A stretch of DNA of 32,805 nucleotides from assembly GCA_038040485.1 (NCBI GenBank), contig JBBPIE010000052.1, forward strand, positions 1-32,805, written 5' to 3'. A program made the translations under genes and the position numbers. This document shows positions 14,386 to 22,028 of this stretch, piece after piece; the stretch's first letter is position 1, and each line of letters opens with the position of its first letter. The stretch is from Onstottus_B arcticum (GTDB taxonomy: Bacteria > Acidobacteriota > Blastocatellia > UBA7656). The notes under the pieces are model-generated. The model was not told the origin of the DNA. It saw only the letters and a program-made list of their open reading frames with translations, and ran no database searches.

Positions 14386-15038
14386 ATCGAGTGTTTTATC
14401 ACCTGGCCGCGCGCCATGTAGACTATCTGTTCGCATATGTTTGTCACATAATCGGCGATGCGCTCGAGGTGCTTGAGCACCGAGAGCCATTCCGCTCCCC
14501 GCTCGACATTTGCCGAGTCACGTTTCATTACTTCGATCACTCGTGCGACCAACTGGTCGTACAGGTCATCGACTTCGTCGTCTCGCGAGATCGTCGCCTG
14601 CGCCCGCTCCGGGTCTCCGGAGGTGAAAGCGTCCAGTCCCGCTACGAGCATTTCCTGAACGATCCTCGCCATCCCCGTGAGATCGACGCCCAACTCGAGC
14701 TGTGCCTCCCGGTTGAGCGACAGCGTGTGTTTCGCGATGTTGACCGCGTGATCCGCGATGCGTTCGACGGTTGGAGCTGTCCTCGCAATGGAAACGACAA
14801 AGCGCAGATCGGACGCGGCGGGTTGCTTTAGGACCAGCACGTCCACGCACATCTGATCGATTTCGAGTTCCATCTGGTCGATAGCGTCGTCTTCGTGGAT
14901 GACGCGCTCGGCCAGGTCGGAGTCGCGCTCGATCAAGGCGCGCATCGAGAGCATGATGGCTTTCTCAGCCGCGCCAGCCATGATCAACAGCTTGTCCCGC
15001 AACGCATCAAGGCTGTCTTCAATGAGTCGTTTATGCAT
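14379..15038 (-). CDS. phoU: Phosphate signalling protein PhoU
   Basis: This 219-residue cytoplasmic helical protein has two three-helix PhoU domains. Each carries the metal-cluster E/DxxxD-type motif, as ERIADHAVNIA in the first and ERIADYVTNICEQ in the second. PhoU links the PstSCAB transporter to PhoR and damps signalling when phosphate is plentiful. Length and start (MHKRLIEDSLDALRDKLL) are normal for the family. The ATG lies one base from a ten-unit heptamer array, so there is no Shine-Dalgarno sequence. Its usual neighbour pstB is separated from it by the four-helix-bundle cassette. It overlaps phoB downstream. Reduced translation of PhoU would be expected to raise Pho signalling, but this is inference. 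Confidence 0.93.
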   Translation of the reverse strand: MHKRLIEDSLDALRDKLLIMAGAAEKAIMLSMRALIERDSDLAERVIHEDDAIDQMELEIDQMCVDVLVLKQPAASDLRFVVSIARTAPTVERIADHAVNIAKHTLSLNREAQLELGVDLTGMARIVQEMLVAGLDAFTSGDPERAQATISRDDEVDDLYDQLVARVIEVMKRDSANVERGAEWLSVLKHLERIADYVTNICEQIVYMARGQVIKHSIW

Positions 15039-15039
15039 G

Positions 15040-15109
15040 GTAGTCAGTAGTCAGTAGTCAGTAGTCAGTAGTCAGTAGTCAGTAGTCAGTAGTCCGTAGT
15101 CCGTAGTTC
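15040..15109 (+). repeat. Heptanucleotide array, left arm of the four-helix-bundle cassette
   Basis: Ten units in perfect register: seven GTAGTCA, two GTAGTCC and one GTAGTTC. The array starts two bases beyond the phoU ATG and ends seven bases before the four-helix-bundle stop codon. It is inverted relative to 15548-15575. Confidence 0.95.
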
Positions 15110-15116
15110 ATTGATC

Positions 15117-15491
15117 TCACCCCTTGTCGGGAACGCGACCGATGGATCGGAGATACCCATTGAGCATCGGGGCCAGATTGTCGGTGAGCGGCTTGATCTT
15201 GCTGACCCGCTCTTCGTCAAGTAGCTTTCGCTTGAAAGCACGTCGCAGGAAATGCTGAGTCTCCTTCAATGAGCCTCGAGCCATCCGGACAAATCTTCGA
15301 TTGTCCTGGAAACTGCCTCGCCCAGAGCCCTCCGCGATATTCGCACCTATGCTGTCAGCCGCCCTGACAATTTGTCCTCCGACCGTATTTCGCGCAAACT
15401 GATCCCACTCCACAACCGTGTCCCAGATCTCGTCAGCCAACCGCTCAGCCAATTGATAAACCTTCAGATTCTCGAAGTCGCTTTTAGGCAT
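15117..15491 (-). CDS. Four-helix-bundle protein (S23 / 23S rRNA IVS type)
   Basis: This 124-residue protein belongs to the four-helix-bundle family known from 23S rRNA intervening sequences and related to Avd of diversity-generating retroelements. Signature segments are FENLKVYQLAERLADEIW (6-23), RAADSIGANIAEG (43-55) and FVRMARGSLKETQHFL (67-82), with basic residues as expected for nucleic-acid contact. I chose the ATG at 15491, which has GAGGGG eight bases upstream, over the GTG at 15500. It sits between pstB and phoU, which are normally adjacent, and inverted heptamer arrays flank it. No reverse transcriptase or variable repeat is nearby, so a retroelement is not supported. It is probably the cargo or helper of a small mobile cassette; its function is unknown. 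Confidence 0.9.
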   Translation of the reverse strand: MPKSDFENLKVYQLAERLADEIWDTVVEWDQFARNTVGGQIVRAADSIGANIAEGSGRGSFQDNRRFVRMARGSLKETQHFLRRAFKRKLLDEERVSKIKPLTDNLAPMLNGYLRSIGRVPDKG

Positions 15492-15547
15492 GATCAACAC
15501 CCCTCTTCTCCCTTTATTTGCCCCACGACTTAGTAATCCCCAACGAG

Positions 15548-15575
15548 CTACGGACTACTGACTACGGACTACTGA
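15548..15575 (+). repeat. Heptanucleotide array, right arm of the four-helix-bundle cassette
   Basis: Four units alternate CTACGGA and CTACTGA, the reverse complement of the 15040-15109 family. The array ends seven bases from the pstB stop codon. The two arms could pair in the operon mRNA and enclose the four-helix-bundle gene in a long stem. Confidence 0.9.
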
Positions 15576-15582
15576 CTATTCC

Positions 15583-16461
15583 TCATCCAAACCTTCCGGT
15601 GATGTAGTCTTCGGTCATCTTGTGATCAGGCTTGGTGAACATCTTCTCAGTCGTGCTGAACTCGATCATCTCACCGATCCAAAAGAACGCCGTGTAGTCC
15701 GAAACACGAGCGGCCTGCTGCATGTTATGCGTTACGATCACGATCGTATACGTTTCCTTTAGCTCGACAATCAGCTCTTCGATCTTTTGCGTCGCGATCG
15801 GATCCAGCGCCGAAGTCGGCTCGTCCATTAGCAACACTTCCGGCTCGACCGCCAGCGCGCGAGCGATACACACCCGCTGTTGTTGGCCGCCGGACACGCT
15901 GTAGGCCGACTCGTTCAATCGATCCTTCACTTCATCCCAGAGCGCCGCCGCGCGAAGACTCGCTTCCACGCGGTCCGCCAAATCAGATTTTGACCGCGCC
16001 ATGCCATTGATCTTAAGCCCATAGGCCACATTATCAAAGATGGACCGCGGGAAAGGATTTGGCTTCTGGAATACCATGCCCACTCGCCGGCGAAGCGAGA
16101 CAACGTCGGTTCCAGGCGCGTAGATATCCTGGCCGTCCAACTCGACGCGGCCCTCGACCCGCGTTCCCGGAATAACGTCGTTCATCCGGTTCAATGTTCG
16201 TATCAGCGTCGACTTGCCACAGCCCGAAGGGCCTATGTAAGCCGTGACTTGATTCGGAGCTACGTCGTGAGAAATTGCCTTTAGCGCCTGCACGCGGCTG
16301 TAGAAAAAGTTCAGGCCCTCGATCCGAATCTTGCGTTCGACCGTTGCCGCAAGCTTTCCGGCTTCGCGCTCGGGCAGAGTTATGTGCTTCTCGGGAATTG
16401 CCGGCGCCGGGACCGTCATTTGTGAAACTGCTTTCATGTTGTCGTTCTCCGCCTGGTCCAT
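15583..16461 (-). CDS. pstB: Phosphate ABC transporter ATP-binding protein PstB
   Basis: This 292-residue ATPase drives high-affinity phosphate import with PstC and PstA. All nucleotide-binding motifs are present: Walker A GPSGCGKST (77-85), the Q-loop, signature VSGGQQQR (189-196), Walker B VLLMDEP (209-215) and the switch H245. PstB-typical FQKPNPFP is at 131-138. The N-terminus is about 35 residues longer than E. coli PstB. GAGG lies eight bases before the ATG at 16461; the in-frame ATG at 16437 also has a GGAG, so the start is uncertain by eight residues. It follows pstA by 49 bases. Downstream, the four-helix-bundle cassette separates it from phoU. Confidence 0.95.
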   Translation of the reverse strand: MDQAENDNMKAVSQMTVPAPAIPEKHITLPEREAGKLAATVERKIRIEGLNFFYSRVQALKAISHDVAPNQVTAYIGPSGCGKSTLIRTLNRMNDVIPGTRVEGRVELDGQDIYAPGTDVVSLRRRVGMVFQKPNPFPRSIFDNVAYGLKINGMARSKSDLADRVEASLRAAALWDEVKDRLNESAYSVSGGQQQRVCIARALAVEPEVLLMDEPTSALDPIATQKIEELIVELKETYTIVIVTHNMQQAARVSDYTAFFWIGEMIEFSTTEKMFTKPDHKMTEDYITGRFG

Positions 16462-16510
16462 TCAATGTGCCTCTTCTGCCGAGCGCCCCCGCGGTGGCTC
16501 GGAACAATCC

Positions 16511-17350
16511 TCATTGTTGATGACGGTTTCGTGTCAACACTCGAACCACCACGTTGATACCCAGAATCATAGCAACCAGGACCAGCGTCGCCGCCCACGC
16601 CATTGAGTGCCACTCTTCATAGGGCGAGCCCGCATAGTAGTAAATCTGATTAGTAAGCGAAGCGATTGGCTCCGAAATACTCGTGCTCATGTAGTTCCGA
16701 TTCAGCGCAGTGAAGAGCAGTGGAGCGGTTTCTCCTGCTATTCGCGCTATTGCAAGCATCGCGCCCGTCGCGACACCGCCCGCAGCCGCCCTCAGAACCA
16801 CGCCAAGGCTCATCCGCCATACTGGCGCTCCCAATGCAAGGGCGCCCTCGCGCATACTGTCAGGCACGAGTTTGAGCATCTCTTCCGTCGTGCGGGCGAC
16901 TATCGGCATCATTATTATCGCCAGCGAGACGCCGCCCGACAAAGCCGAGAAGTGGCCCATCGGCTTGACCATCACCGTCCACACGAAGACCCCTACGATG
17001 ATCGACGGCACGCCAGTCAGCGTGTCGATCAGAAAGCGCAGCGCTGTCCCAAAGCGACTCGACGCGAATTCAGCCAGATACAGACCGCCGAGGATACCAA
17101 TCGGCATTCCTATCACCGAGGCTACGCCGATCAGCACAAAGCTGCCCACGATTGCGGGTGCGATTCCGCTGCCGGGCTCGCCGACCGGCTGTGGTTCGTT
17201 GATCAGGAAACTGATGCTGAGTTCGCTAACGCCGGTCGCCCCGATATAACCGAGTATGAGGACTAGCAGGAGGATGACGACGCACGCCGAGACACTCGTC
17301 ACCAAAGTGATGGAGGAGCTCATAAGCTTGCGAAACCACAGGCTATGCAT
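16511..17350 (-). CDS. pstA: Phosphate ABC transporter permease PstA
   Basis: This 279-residue inner-membrane permease has six predicted transmembrane helices. The cytoplasmic EAA-like loop that docks on PstB is visible as DSMREGALALGAPVWRMSL. The sequence GVPSIIVGVFVWTVMV and the run IARIAGETAPLLFTA near the C-terminus are typical of PstA. The gene overlaps the end of pstC by eight bases, indicating translational coupling and equal production of the two permeases, which form the channel heterodimer. Confidence 0.95.
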   Translation of the reverse strand: MHSLWFRKLMSSSITLVTSVSACVVILLLVLILGYIGATGVSELSISFLINEPQPVGEPGSGIAPAIVGSFVLIGVASVIGMPIGILGGLYLAEFASSRFGTALRFLIDTLTGVPSIIVGVFVWTVMVKPMGHFSALSGGVSLAIIMMPIVARTTEEMLKLVPDSMREGALALGAPVWRMSLGVVLRAAAGGVATGAMLAIARIAGETAPLLFTALNRNYMSTSISEPIASLTNQIYYYAGSPYEEWHSMAWAATLVLVAMILGINVVVRVLTRNRHQQ

Positions 17351-18353
17351 GAGCTGCCGTCCCCTGTCCGCGTGTCGCAGTCCACACGAGGAACCGCGCG
17401 ACCACGTTAATGGCGAAGGTCATAACAAATAGGATCAGCCCAAGCTCCACCAGCGCGTGCCTGTAGACCTCTGAGGTTGCCTCCGTGAATTCGTTGGCGA
17501 TCGCGGACGCAATGGTAAACGACGGATCAAACAGCGAGGCGGATATTTCAGGCCTGTTACCGATCAGCATTGTGACCGCCATCGTTTCACCAACCGCGCG
17601 GCCAAGGCCCAGGATCACCGCGCCGGTGATGCCCGAGCGCGCGTTCTGCAGAATGATCAGAGTCGCTTCCCACTTGGTTGCTCCGAGCGCGAGCGCGGCC
17701 TCTCGCTGAAACGATGGAACCGCACGCATGACATCGGTTGTGACGGCTGTAATGATCGGGACAACCATTATCGAGAGGATTATTCCGGCAGTAAGTAGTC
17801 CCAGCCCGTTCGGATTGCCTCGAAACAAGGGCAGGAATCCGAGCTTCGACTGAATTGCCGGATACACGTGATCACGCAGCAGCGGCGCCAACACGAATAT
17901 TCCCCAAAGCCCATAGACTACCGAGGGGATGGCGGCCAACAGTTGGACCACAAACGAGATCGGTGTCGCAAGCTTGCGAGGCGCTGTTTCCACGAGAAAA
18001 ACCGCTACACCTATGCTGACAGGAACGGCTATCAAAAGACCGATCAGCGAAGACACTGCCGTGCCGTAAATGAATGGCAGCGCGCCGAAGTCGTCCCGTA
18101 CCGGGTTCCACACTGACCGTGTTATGAAGCTCCAGCCGAACTTTTCAAATGTCAGCGTCGAGTTCCTCGCCATTTCAACGACGATCAACACGACGGTACC
18201 TGCGATCGCTAGAGCAAAGAGGAGCGTGGTCTGTTTGAACAGCCAGTCGGCGGGCGTGAGTGAGCCACGGAGCGCCGAAAAGAAACGTGGAGTACCGGTG
18301 CCCGGCGGTTTTTTCTTTGTCACCGCTTGGTTCATTCGTCCTTGTAAATACAT
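17343..18353 (-). CDS. pstC: Phosphate ABC transporter permease PstC
   Basis: This 336-residue inner-membrane permease has six transmembrane helices and a longer region between the first two, as in PstC. Diagnostic stretches include AAIPSVVYGLWGIFVLAP, the PstB-docking loop FQREAALALGATKWEATL and GRAVGETMAVTMLIGN. The start is uncertain: the ATG at 18353 sits just after a strong hairpin, while an ATG at 18335 has AAGGA three bases upstream. It follows pstS by 53 bases and overlaps pstA. Confidence 0.95.
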   Translation of the reverse strand: MYLQGRMNQAVTKKKPPGTGTPRFFSALRGSLTPADWLFKQTTLLFALAIAGTVVLIVVEMARNSTLTFEKFGWSFITRSVWNPVRDDFGALPFIYGTAVSSLIGLLIAVPVSIGVAVFLVETAPRKLATPISFVVQLLAAIPSVVYGLWGIFVLAPLLRDHVYPAIQSKLGFLPLFRGNPNGLGLLTAGIILSIMVVPIITAVTTDVMRAVPSFQREAALALGATKWEATLIILQNARSGITGAVILGLGRAVGETMAVTMLIGNRPEISASLFDPSFTIASAIANEFTEATSEVYRHALVELGLILFVMTFAINVVARFLVWTATRGQGTAAHA

Positions 18354-18355
18354 GT

Positions 18356-18385
18356 CCGCCGCCTGACTGACGTATCAGGCGGCGG
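18356..18385 (-). promoter_or_regulatory. Hairpin between pstS and pstC
   Basis: CCGCCGCCTGA (18356-18366) pairs perfectly with TCAGGCGGCGG (18375-18385) around an eight-base loop. No T-run follows, so it is probably not a full terminator. In this position it may protect the pstS message and lower expression of the permease genes, as is known for other binding-protein transporter operons. Confidence 0.6.
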
Positions 18386-18406
18386 CAATGCGAGCGCGGC
18401 GTGAGC

Positions 18407-19483
18407 CTAGCTTGTGCGAAGCGGTTTGCCCTGGAAGGTTATCGACTTGATCCTTGTCTCTGCTTTTTTTACGACTTCGTCAGGCAGCGGCGCATAGAGT
18501 TTGTCCCTCGCCATCTGCTCGCCGTCGTGAATGGCCCACCAGAGGAAATCGACAAGCGCTTGCCCCTTCGCCTGGTCCTGCTGTTCTTTGTAAACCAGTA
18601 AGTAGGTGAAAGACGAAATCGGATAGGCGGCCGCACCCGGCGCGTTCGTAATCGAAACTCTTAAGTCGTCCGGTATCTGCCCTGCTACACTCGAGGCGGC
18701 CGCCGTTGTCGAGTCGAGCGACGGACGAACGAACTGACCTGTTGAATTCTTGATCGACGCCACCGGCAGCTTGTTCTCCTCAGCGTAAATGAGCTCTGTG
18801 TAGCCAAGCGAGTTCGGAGTCTGCTTGACCCGCCCGGTGACTCCCTCATTGCCCTTTTCGCCGCCACCCGCCGGCCACTGAACCGCAGTGCCCGCGCCGA
18901 CTTTCTCTTTCCACTCGGCGCTCACTTTGGACAAGTAGTCGGTGAACACGAAAGTCGTGCCGCTCCCGTCTGATCGATGCACTACCGTTATAGGAGCGTC
19001 GGGCAAAGAAACACCGGGGTTCGACGATGCGATCGCCGGATCGTTCCATTTGGTGATTTTTCCCAGGAAGGTTCCAGCCAGTGCTTCGGGCGTGAGATTC
19101 AACTCGGTCTTCACCGAAGGCAGGTTATAAGTGACGACTACTGCGCCCAGCACTGTCGGAATGTGAAGGAGTTCTCCGGGCGCGGCCTTCAATTCATCAT
19201 CCTTCATCGGCGCGTCGGTTCCACCGAAGTCGACCGTCCGCGAACTGATCTGCTTGATTCCGCCGCCCGACCCGATGGATTGATAGTCAAACTTCACGCC
19301 CGGATTGACCTTGTTGTACTCGCTAAACCACTTCTGGTAGAGCGGGTTCGGAAACGTAGCGCCCGCGCCCTGAAGCCGCAACTCAGCTCCCTCTCGTGAG
19401 CCGGAACAAGCGTTCATTCCGAATACCGCGGCCAGGGCTAGAAGGAAAGCGGTGAACCTGCGTGCAGCTTCGTAATTGGTCAT
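18407..19483 (-). CDS. pstS: Phosphate-binding lipoprotein PstS
   Basis: This 358-residue periplasmic binding protein captures phosphate for PstCAB. Family motifs are plain: GAGATFPNPLYQKW, QSIGSGGGIKQI, DFGGTDAPM and the phosphate-binding loop HRSDGSGTTFVFTDYL. The signal sequence (RRFTAFLLALAAVFGMNACSG) ends in a probable lipobox cysteine, so the protein is likely membrane-anchored. I prefer the ATG at 19483 because it starts just before this signal; its GGAGG lies 12 bases upstream, which is long. An ATG at 19516 with GAGAG seven bases upstream is the alternative. The Pho-box-like promoter upstream makes it the first gene of the pst-phoUBR operon. Confidence 0.95.
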   Translation of the reverse strand: MTNYEAARRFTAFLLALAAVFGMNACSGSREGAELRLQGAGATFPNPLYQKWFSEYNKVNPGVKFDYQSIGSGGGIKQISSRTVDFGGTDAPMKDDELKAAPGELLHIPTVLGAVVVTYNLPSVKTELNLTPEALAGTFLGKITKWNDPAIASSNPGVSLPDAPITVVHRSDGSGTTFVFTDYLSKVSAEWKEKVGAGTAVQWPAGGGEKGNEGVTGRVKQTPNSLGYTELIYAEENKLPVASIKNSTGQFVRPSLDSTTAAASSVAGQIPDDLRVSITNAPGAAAYPISSFTYLLVYKEQQDQAKGQALVDFLWWAIHDGEQMARDKLYAPLPDEVVKKAETRIKSITFQGKPLRTS

Positions 19484-19536
19484 TTGGGTCGATGTCCTCC
19501 AGGAGGGGTGAATCATGATCAAGCTCTCAAAGGTGG

Positions 19537-19591
19537 AGTATAAAATCGCTGTGTTACAAAGCTGTAACATTAGCGTTAACGCTTCGTAAAC
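19537..19591 (-). promoter_or_regulatory. pstS promoter with a four-unit Pho box
   Basis: On the minus strand GTTTAC, GTTAAC, GTTACA and GTAACA follow one another, their AC steps exactly 11 bases apart (plus-strand GT at 19586, 19575, 19564 and 19553). Nine bases on lies a -10 box TATACT (19542-19537), with no -35 consensus. This is the layout of a PhoB-activated promoter; 11-base GTTCACC-like repeats are the known Streptomyces PhoP site. The transcription start should be near 19530. Confidence 0.7.
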
Positions 19592-19715
19592 AAACTCTTC
19601 CGCTCGCTTTCTGTTTTCACTGCTTAATTGAATGGAGATTGACGGGAGGATTCAGACGATCTCGCAGGTAACTGGGACTTAGAAACAGGTACTCTTTGCA
19701 ATCGGGTATTACCGC

Positions 19716-20765
19716 TCAAAGCTTGTACGCTAGTTGGACGAGAAGGAGAACAAGGGCGGCCATAGCGGCAGAAAGCGGAATGGTCAAAACCCACGCCCAG
19801 ACAACCGTTCGCGCCACCCCCCATCGCACCGCCGACAACCTTCGCGTCGAGCCTACGCCGACGATCGCTCCGGTTATCGTGTGAGTCGTGCTTACAGGGA
19901 TGCCGCCATAAGTTGCGATAGCCAGGGTGATTGCGCCCGCGGTTTCGGCAGCGAACCCCCCGACGGGTCTCAGCTTGGTCAACCGCGAGCCCATCGTGTG
20001 CACGATTCGCCAGCCGCCGGACATGGTCCCAAGCGCGATAGCTGCGTGACAACTCAGAACAACCCAGAGCGGAATTGCCGGAAGCTTCCCGTCAGGTCCA
20101 CCTCCCAGCAAGCCACCTGCTACCAACACCGCGGTGATGATACCCATTGTCTTCTGGGCGTCGTTACCGCCGTGGCCGAGGCTATAGAAAGCTGCCGACA
20201 CGAGCTGTCCCTTTCGAAATAGTCGATCGACTCGGTCAGCCGATGAGCCGCGAAAAATCCAAAACAGCGCGACCATTATGGCGAATCCGAGCGTCAAACC
20301 GACAAGTGGCGAAATAATGATGAACGAAACCGTTTTTATCCAGCCAGCCGCCTTGAGCAATCCGTCGATTCCCTGGCCGGCTGCGAGGCGCGCGGCTATT
20401 GCGGCGCCGGCGTACCCCCCAACCAGAGCGTGAGACGAACTAGACGGCAACCCAAAGTACCAGGTGATGACGTCCCATATGATCGCACCAATCAATCCGC
20501 TGAGTAGCACCCAGAGCTGCCACTCCTTGCCGATCAAACCGATGTCGATCAAGTCGCCCCCGATGGTTTTTGCCACCTGTGTTCCGTAAACGGCGAATGC
20601 TATGAAGTTAAAAACGGCAGCCCATATGACTGCGATACCCGGTGAGAGCACGCGGGTTGATACTACCGTCGCAATAGAGTTTGCTGCGTCGTGCCAGCCG
20701 TTTACGAAATCGAAGATGAGCGCAACAATGATTATGAACAGGACAAACGCGAGGGGCGTGGTCAT
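19716..20765 (-). CDS. pit: PiT-family inorganic phosphate transporter
   Basis: This 349-residue inner-membrane protein is a low-affinity, ion-coupled phosphate transporter. Both halves of the inverted PiT duplication are visible: DFVNGWHDAANSIATVVSTR (19-38) and YSLGHGGNDAQKTMGI (194-209), each with the conserved ND/D-A-N motif. There are roughly ten hydrophobic helices, and the length is usual for bacterial PiT proteins. GGAGG lies nine bases before the ATG. It follows the DUF47/PhoU-like gene by 108 bases; this pair is a common conserved unit in which the PhoU-like protein is thought to modulate Pit. Confidence 0.95.
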   Translation of the reverse strand: MTTPLAFVLFIIIVALIFDFVNGWHDAANSIATVVSTRVLSPGIAVIWAAVFNFIAFAVYGTQVAKTIGGDLIDIGLIGKEWQLWVLLSGLIGAIIWDVITWYFGLPSSSSHALVGGYAGAAIAARLAAGQGIDGLLKAAGWIKTVSFIIISPLVGLTLGFAIMVALFWIFRGSSADRVDRLFRKGQLVSAAFYSLGHGGNDAQKTMGIITAVLVAGGLLGGGPDGKLPAIPLWVVLSCHAAIALGTMSGGWRIVHTMGSRLTKLRPVGGFAAETAGAITLAIATYGGIPVSTTHTITGAIVGVGSTRRLSAVRWGVARTVVWAWVLTIPLSAAMAALVLLLVQLAYKL

Positions 20766-20873
20766 TCGGCCTGACCTCCGCTGGCAAGGACGGCGACGAA
20801 AGGCACGTCACGAGCGGGAAGCCATCGTTGTAAGATCAGCTCCTTCACACGGTCGCTCATTACTCGTTAGTTC

Positions 20874-21485
20874 TCACTTGTTCTTGACCACTACGGCCTC
20901 GAGAGCTTCGGCTACGTCTTTGCAGCGGTCAATGGAGTTTTCAAGCTCTTCGTAGATCGACATCCACTTGATGACTTCGATGGCGTCCTTCTCTTCCTTG
21001 AACAGGCGGCGGACGGCGTCGCGGTAAAGAGAGTCCGCTTGCCTCTCAAGATTGCTTATATTTACTATCTGGTCGCCCACGCCCTTGTGCTGCTCCAGGT
21101 TTGCGAATGCCGCCTCGACCTCCTTCGTAGCCTCGCCCAGCACTTGCGCAATCTCTACAGCATCCGGCCTGGGTGTTGTTACGCCATATATCTCCAACCT
21201 GCGCGCCAAATCATTGATCATGTCGATTACGTCGTCCACCTCAGTCACAAGCAAGTAGATGTCTTCGCGGTCGATCGGAGTGATAAAAGTTGAGTTGAGC
21301 TTTTGAATAATCTTCGCCGACAACTCGTCGCACGATACTTCAATCGACTTGATATGCTCAGCGTGCCGCGCGTGATTCTCATACTCCTGGAAAATCTTCA
21401 CGAACAGCTCGGCGCTCTCGCGCACCTGAGAGGCCATTTGATTGAGCATGCCGAAGTACTTTTCTTCTCTAGGAACGAAGCGCAC
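20874..21485 (-). CDS. DUF47 / PhoU-like Pit accessory protein
   Basis: This 203-residue soluble helical protein of the DUF47 family (PhoU-related) typically partners with Pit transporters. Typical segments are YFGMLNQMASQVRESAELFV near the start, EVSCDELSAKIIQKLNSTFI, the highly conserved TPIDREDIYLLVTEVDDVID (69-88) and ISNLERQADSLYRDAVRRLF. The start is GTG at 21485 with a strong AAGGGGG five bases upstream. It is the first gene of a pair with pit and has a Pho-box-like cluster 170 bases upstream. It is distinct from the true PhoU at 14379. Confidence 0.92.
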   Translation of the reverse strand: MRFVPREEKYFGMLNQMASQVRESAELFVKIFQEYENHARHAEHIKSIEVSCDELSAKIIQKLNSTFITPIDREDIYLLVTEVDDVIDMINDLARRLEIYGVTTPRPDAVEIAQVLGEATKEVEAAFANLEQHKGVGDQIVNISNLERQADSLYRDAVRRLFKEEKDAIEVIKWMSIYEELENSIDRCKDVAEALEAVVVKNK

Positions 21486-21653
21486 GATACCCCCTTACAG
21501 ATTCGGATCGGCTTGATCTCCAGACGAACTTCTCATTGCATCAAGCCAAGCCCTCGAAGAATTTGCTCAATCCTATTATGACGACCTCGAGCCAGTCAAC
21601 GCCCGCACTAAAGGCCGGCTTGCCAAATTCATCGTCAAACACCCAACAAAACC

Positions 21654-21693
21654 GTAACGAAGTTGTAACACCGCGTGTGAACTCTCTGTTAAA
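21654..21693 (-). promoter_or_regulatory. Candidate Pho box upstream of the DUF47-pit pair
   Basis: Four plus-strand units, GTAACG (21654), GTAACA (21665), GTGAAC (21677) and GTTAAA (21688), are spaced 11, 12 and 11 bases. Read on the minus strand they are GTTAC- and GTTCAC-like, as before pstS. I cannot place a convincing -10 box. PhoB may activate or repress here; repression of pit by PhoB is known in Sinorhizobium. Confidence 0.5.
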
Positions 21694-21960
21694 TGGCCCT
21701 TCGGTCGAATATGCGGTCGATCATTCCAAGTCCTGCGGTCGATGAGCAAAAAGAGCGATTCCGTTGTAGATTTCACCAAAGGCGGTTGCCGAGAGCAGCC
21801 TACAGGTTTACTTCGACTGTGACTCTGCCGTATCTGAACGCGGTCGGCGGTACCAGATCGAGAATGCGAGCCGGTATCGCAAGCTTTTCGACCTTGATCG
21901 TGTCCAATGCAAGTCAAGTGGTCCGCTCGCTCGCTTCTCTGGCGGGCTCGCGACTCTTCT

Positions 21961-21989
21961 TTGTCGGTGTTCTCCCCCAAGCGTATAAT
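21961..21989 (+). promoter_or_regulatory. Promoter of the DinB-nitroreductase operon
   Basis: TTGTCG (21961-21966) and a perfect TATAAT (21984-21989) are separated by 17 bases. The next gene starts 40 bases downstream behind GAGGA. Confidence 0.6.
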
Positions 21990-22028
21990 CTGCGAACCTA
22001 GTTTGGAATTCAATCTACCGAGGAACCA

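Noticed and set aside
15040..15109. CRISPR array
   Set aside because: Units are seven bases long without spacers, so this is a simple tandem array.
15117..15491. 23S rRNA intervening sequence, the usual home of this four-helix-bundle family
   Set aside because: Flanking genes are pstB and phoU; no rRNA sequence is present.
15040..15575. Diversity-generating retroelement, suggested by the Avd-like four-helix-bundle protein
   Set aside because: No reverse transcriptase, template repeat or variable repeat was seen nearby, and adenine-biased variation is absent.
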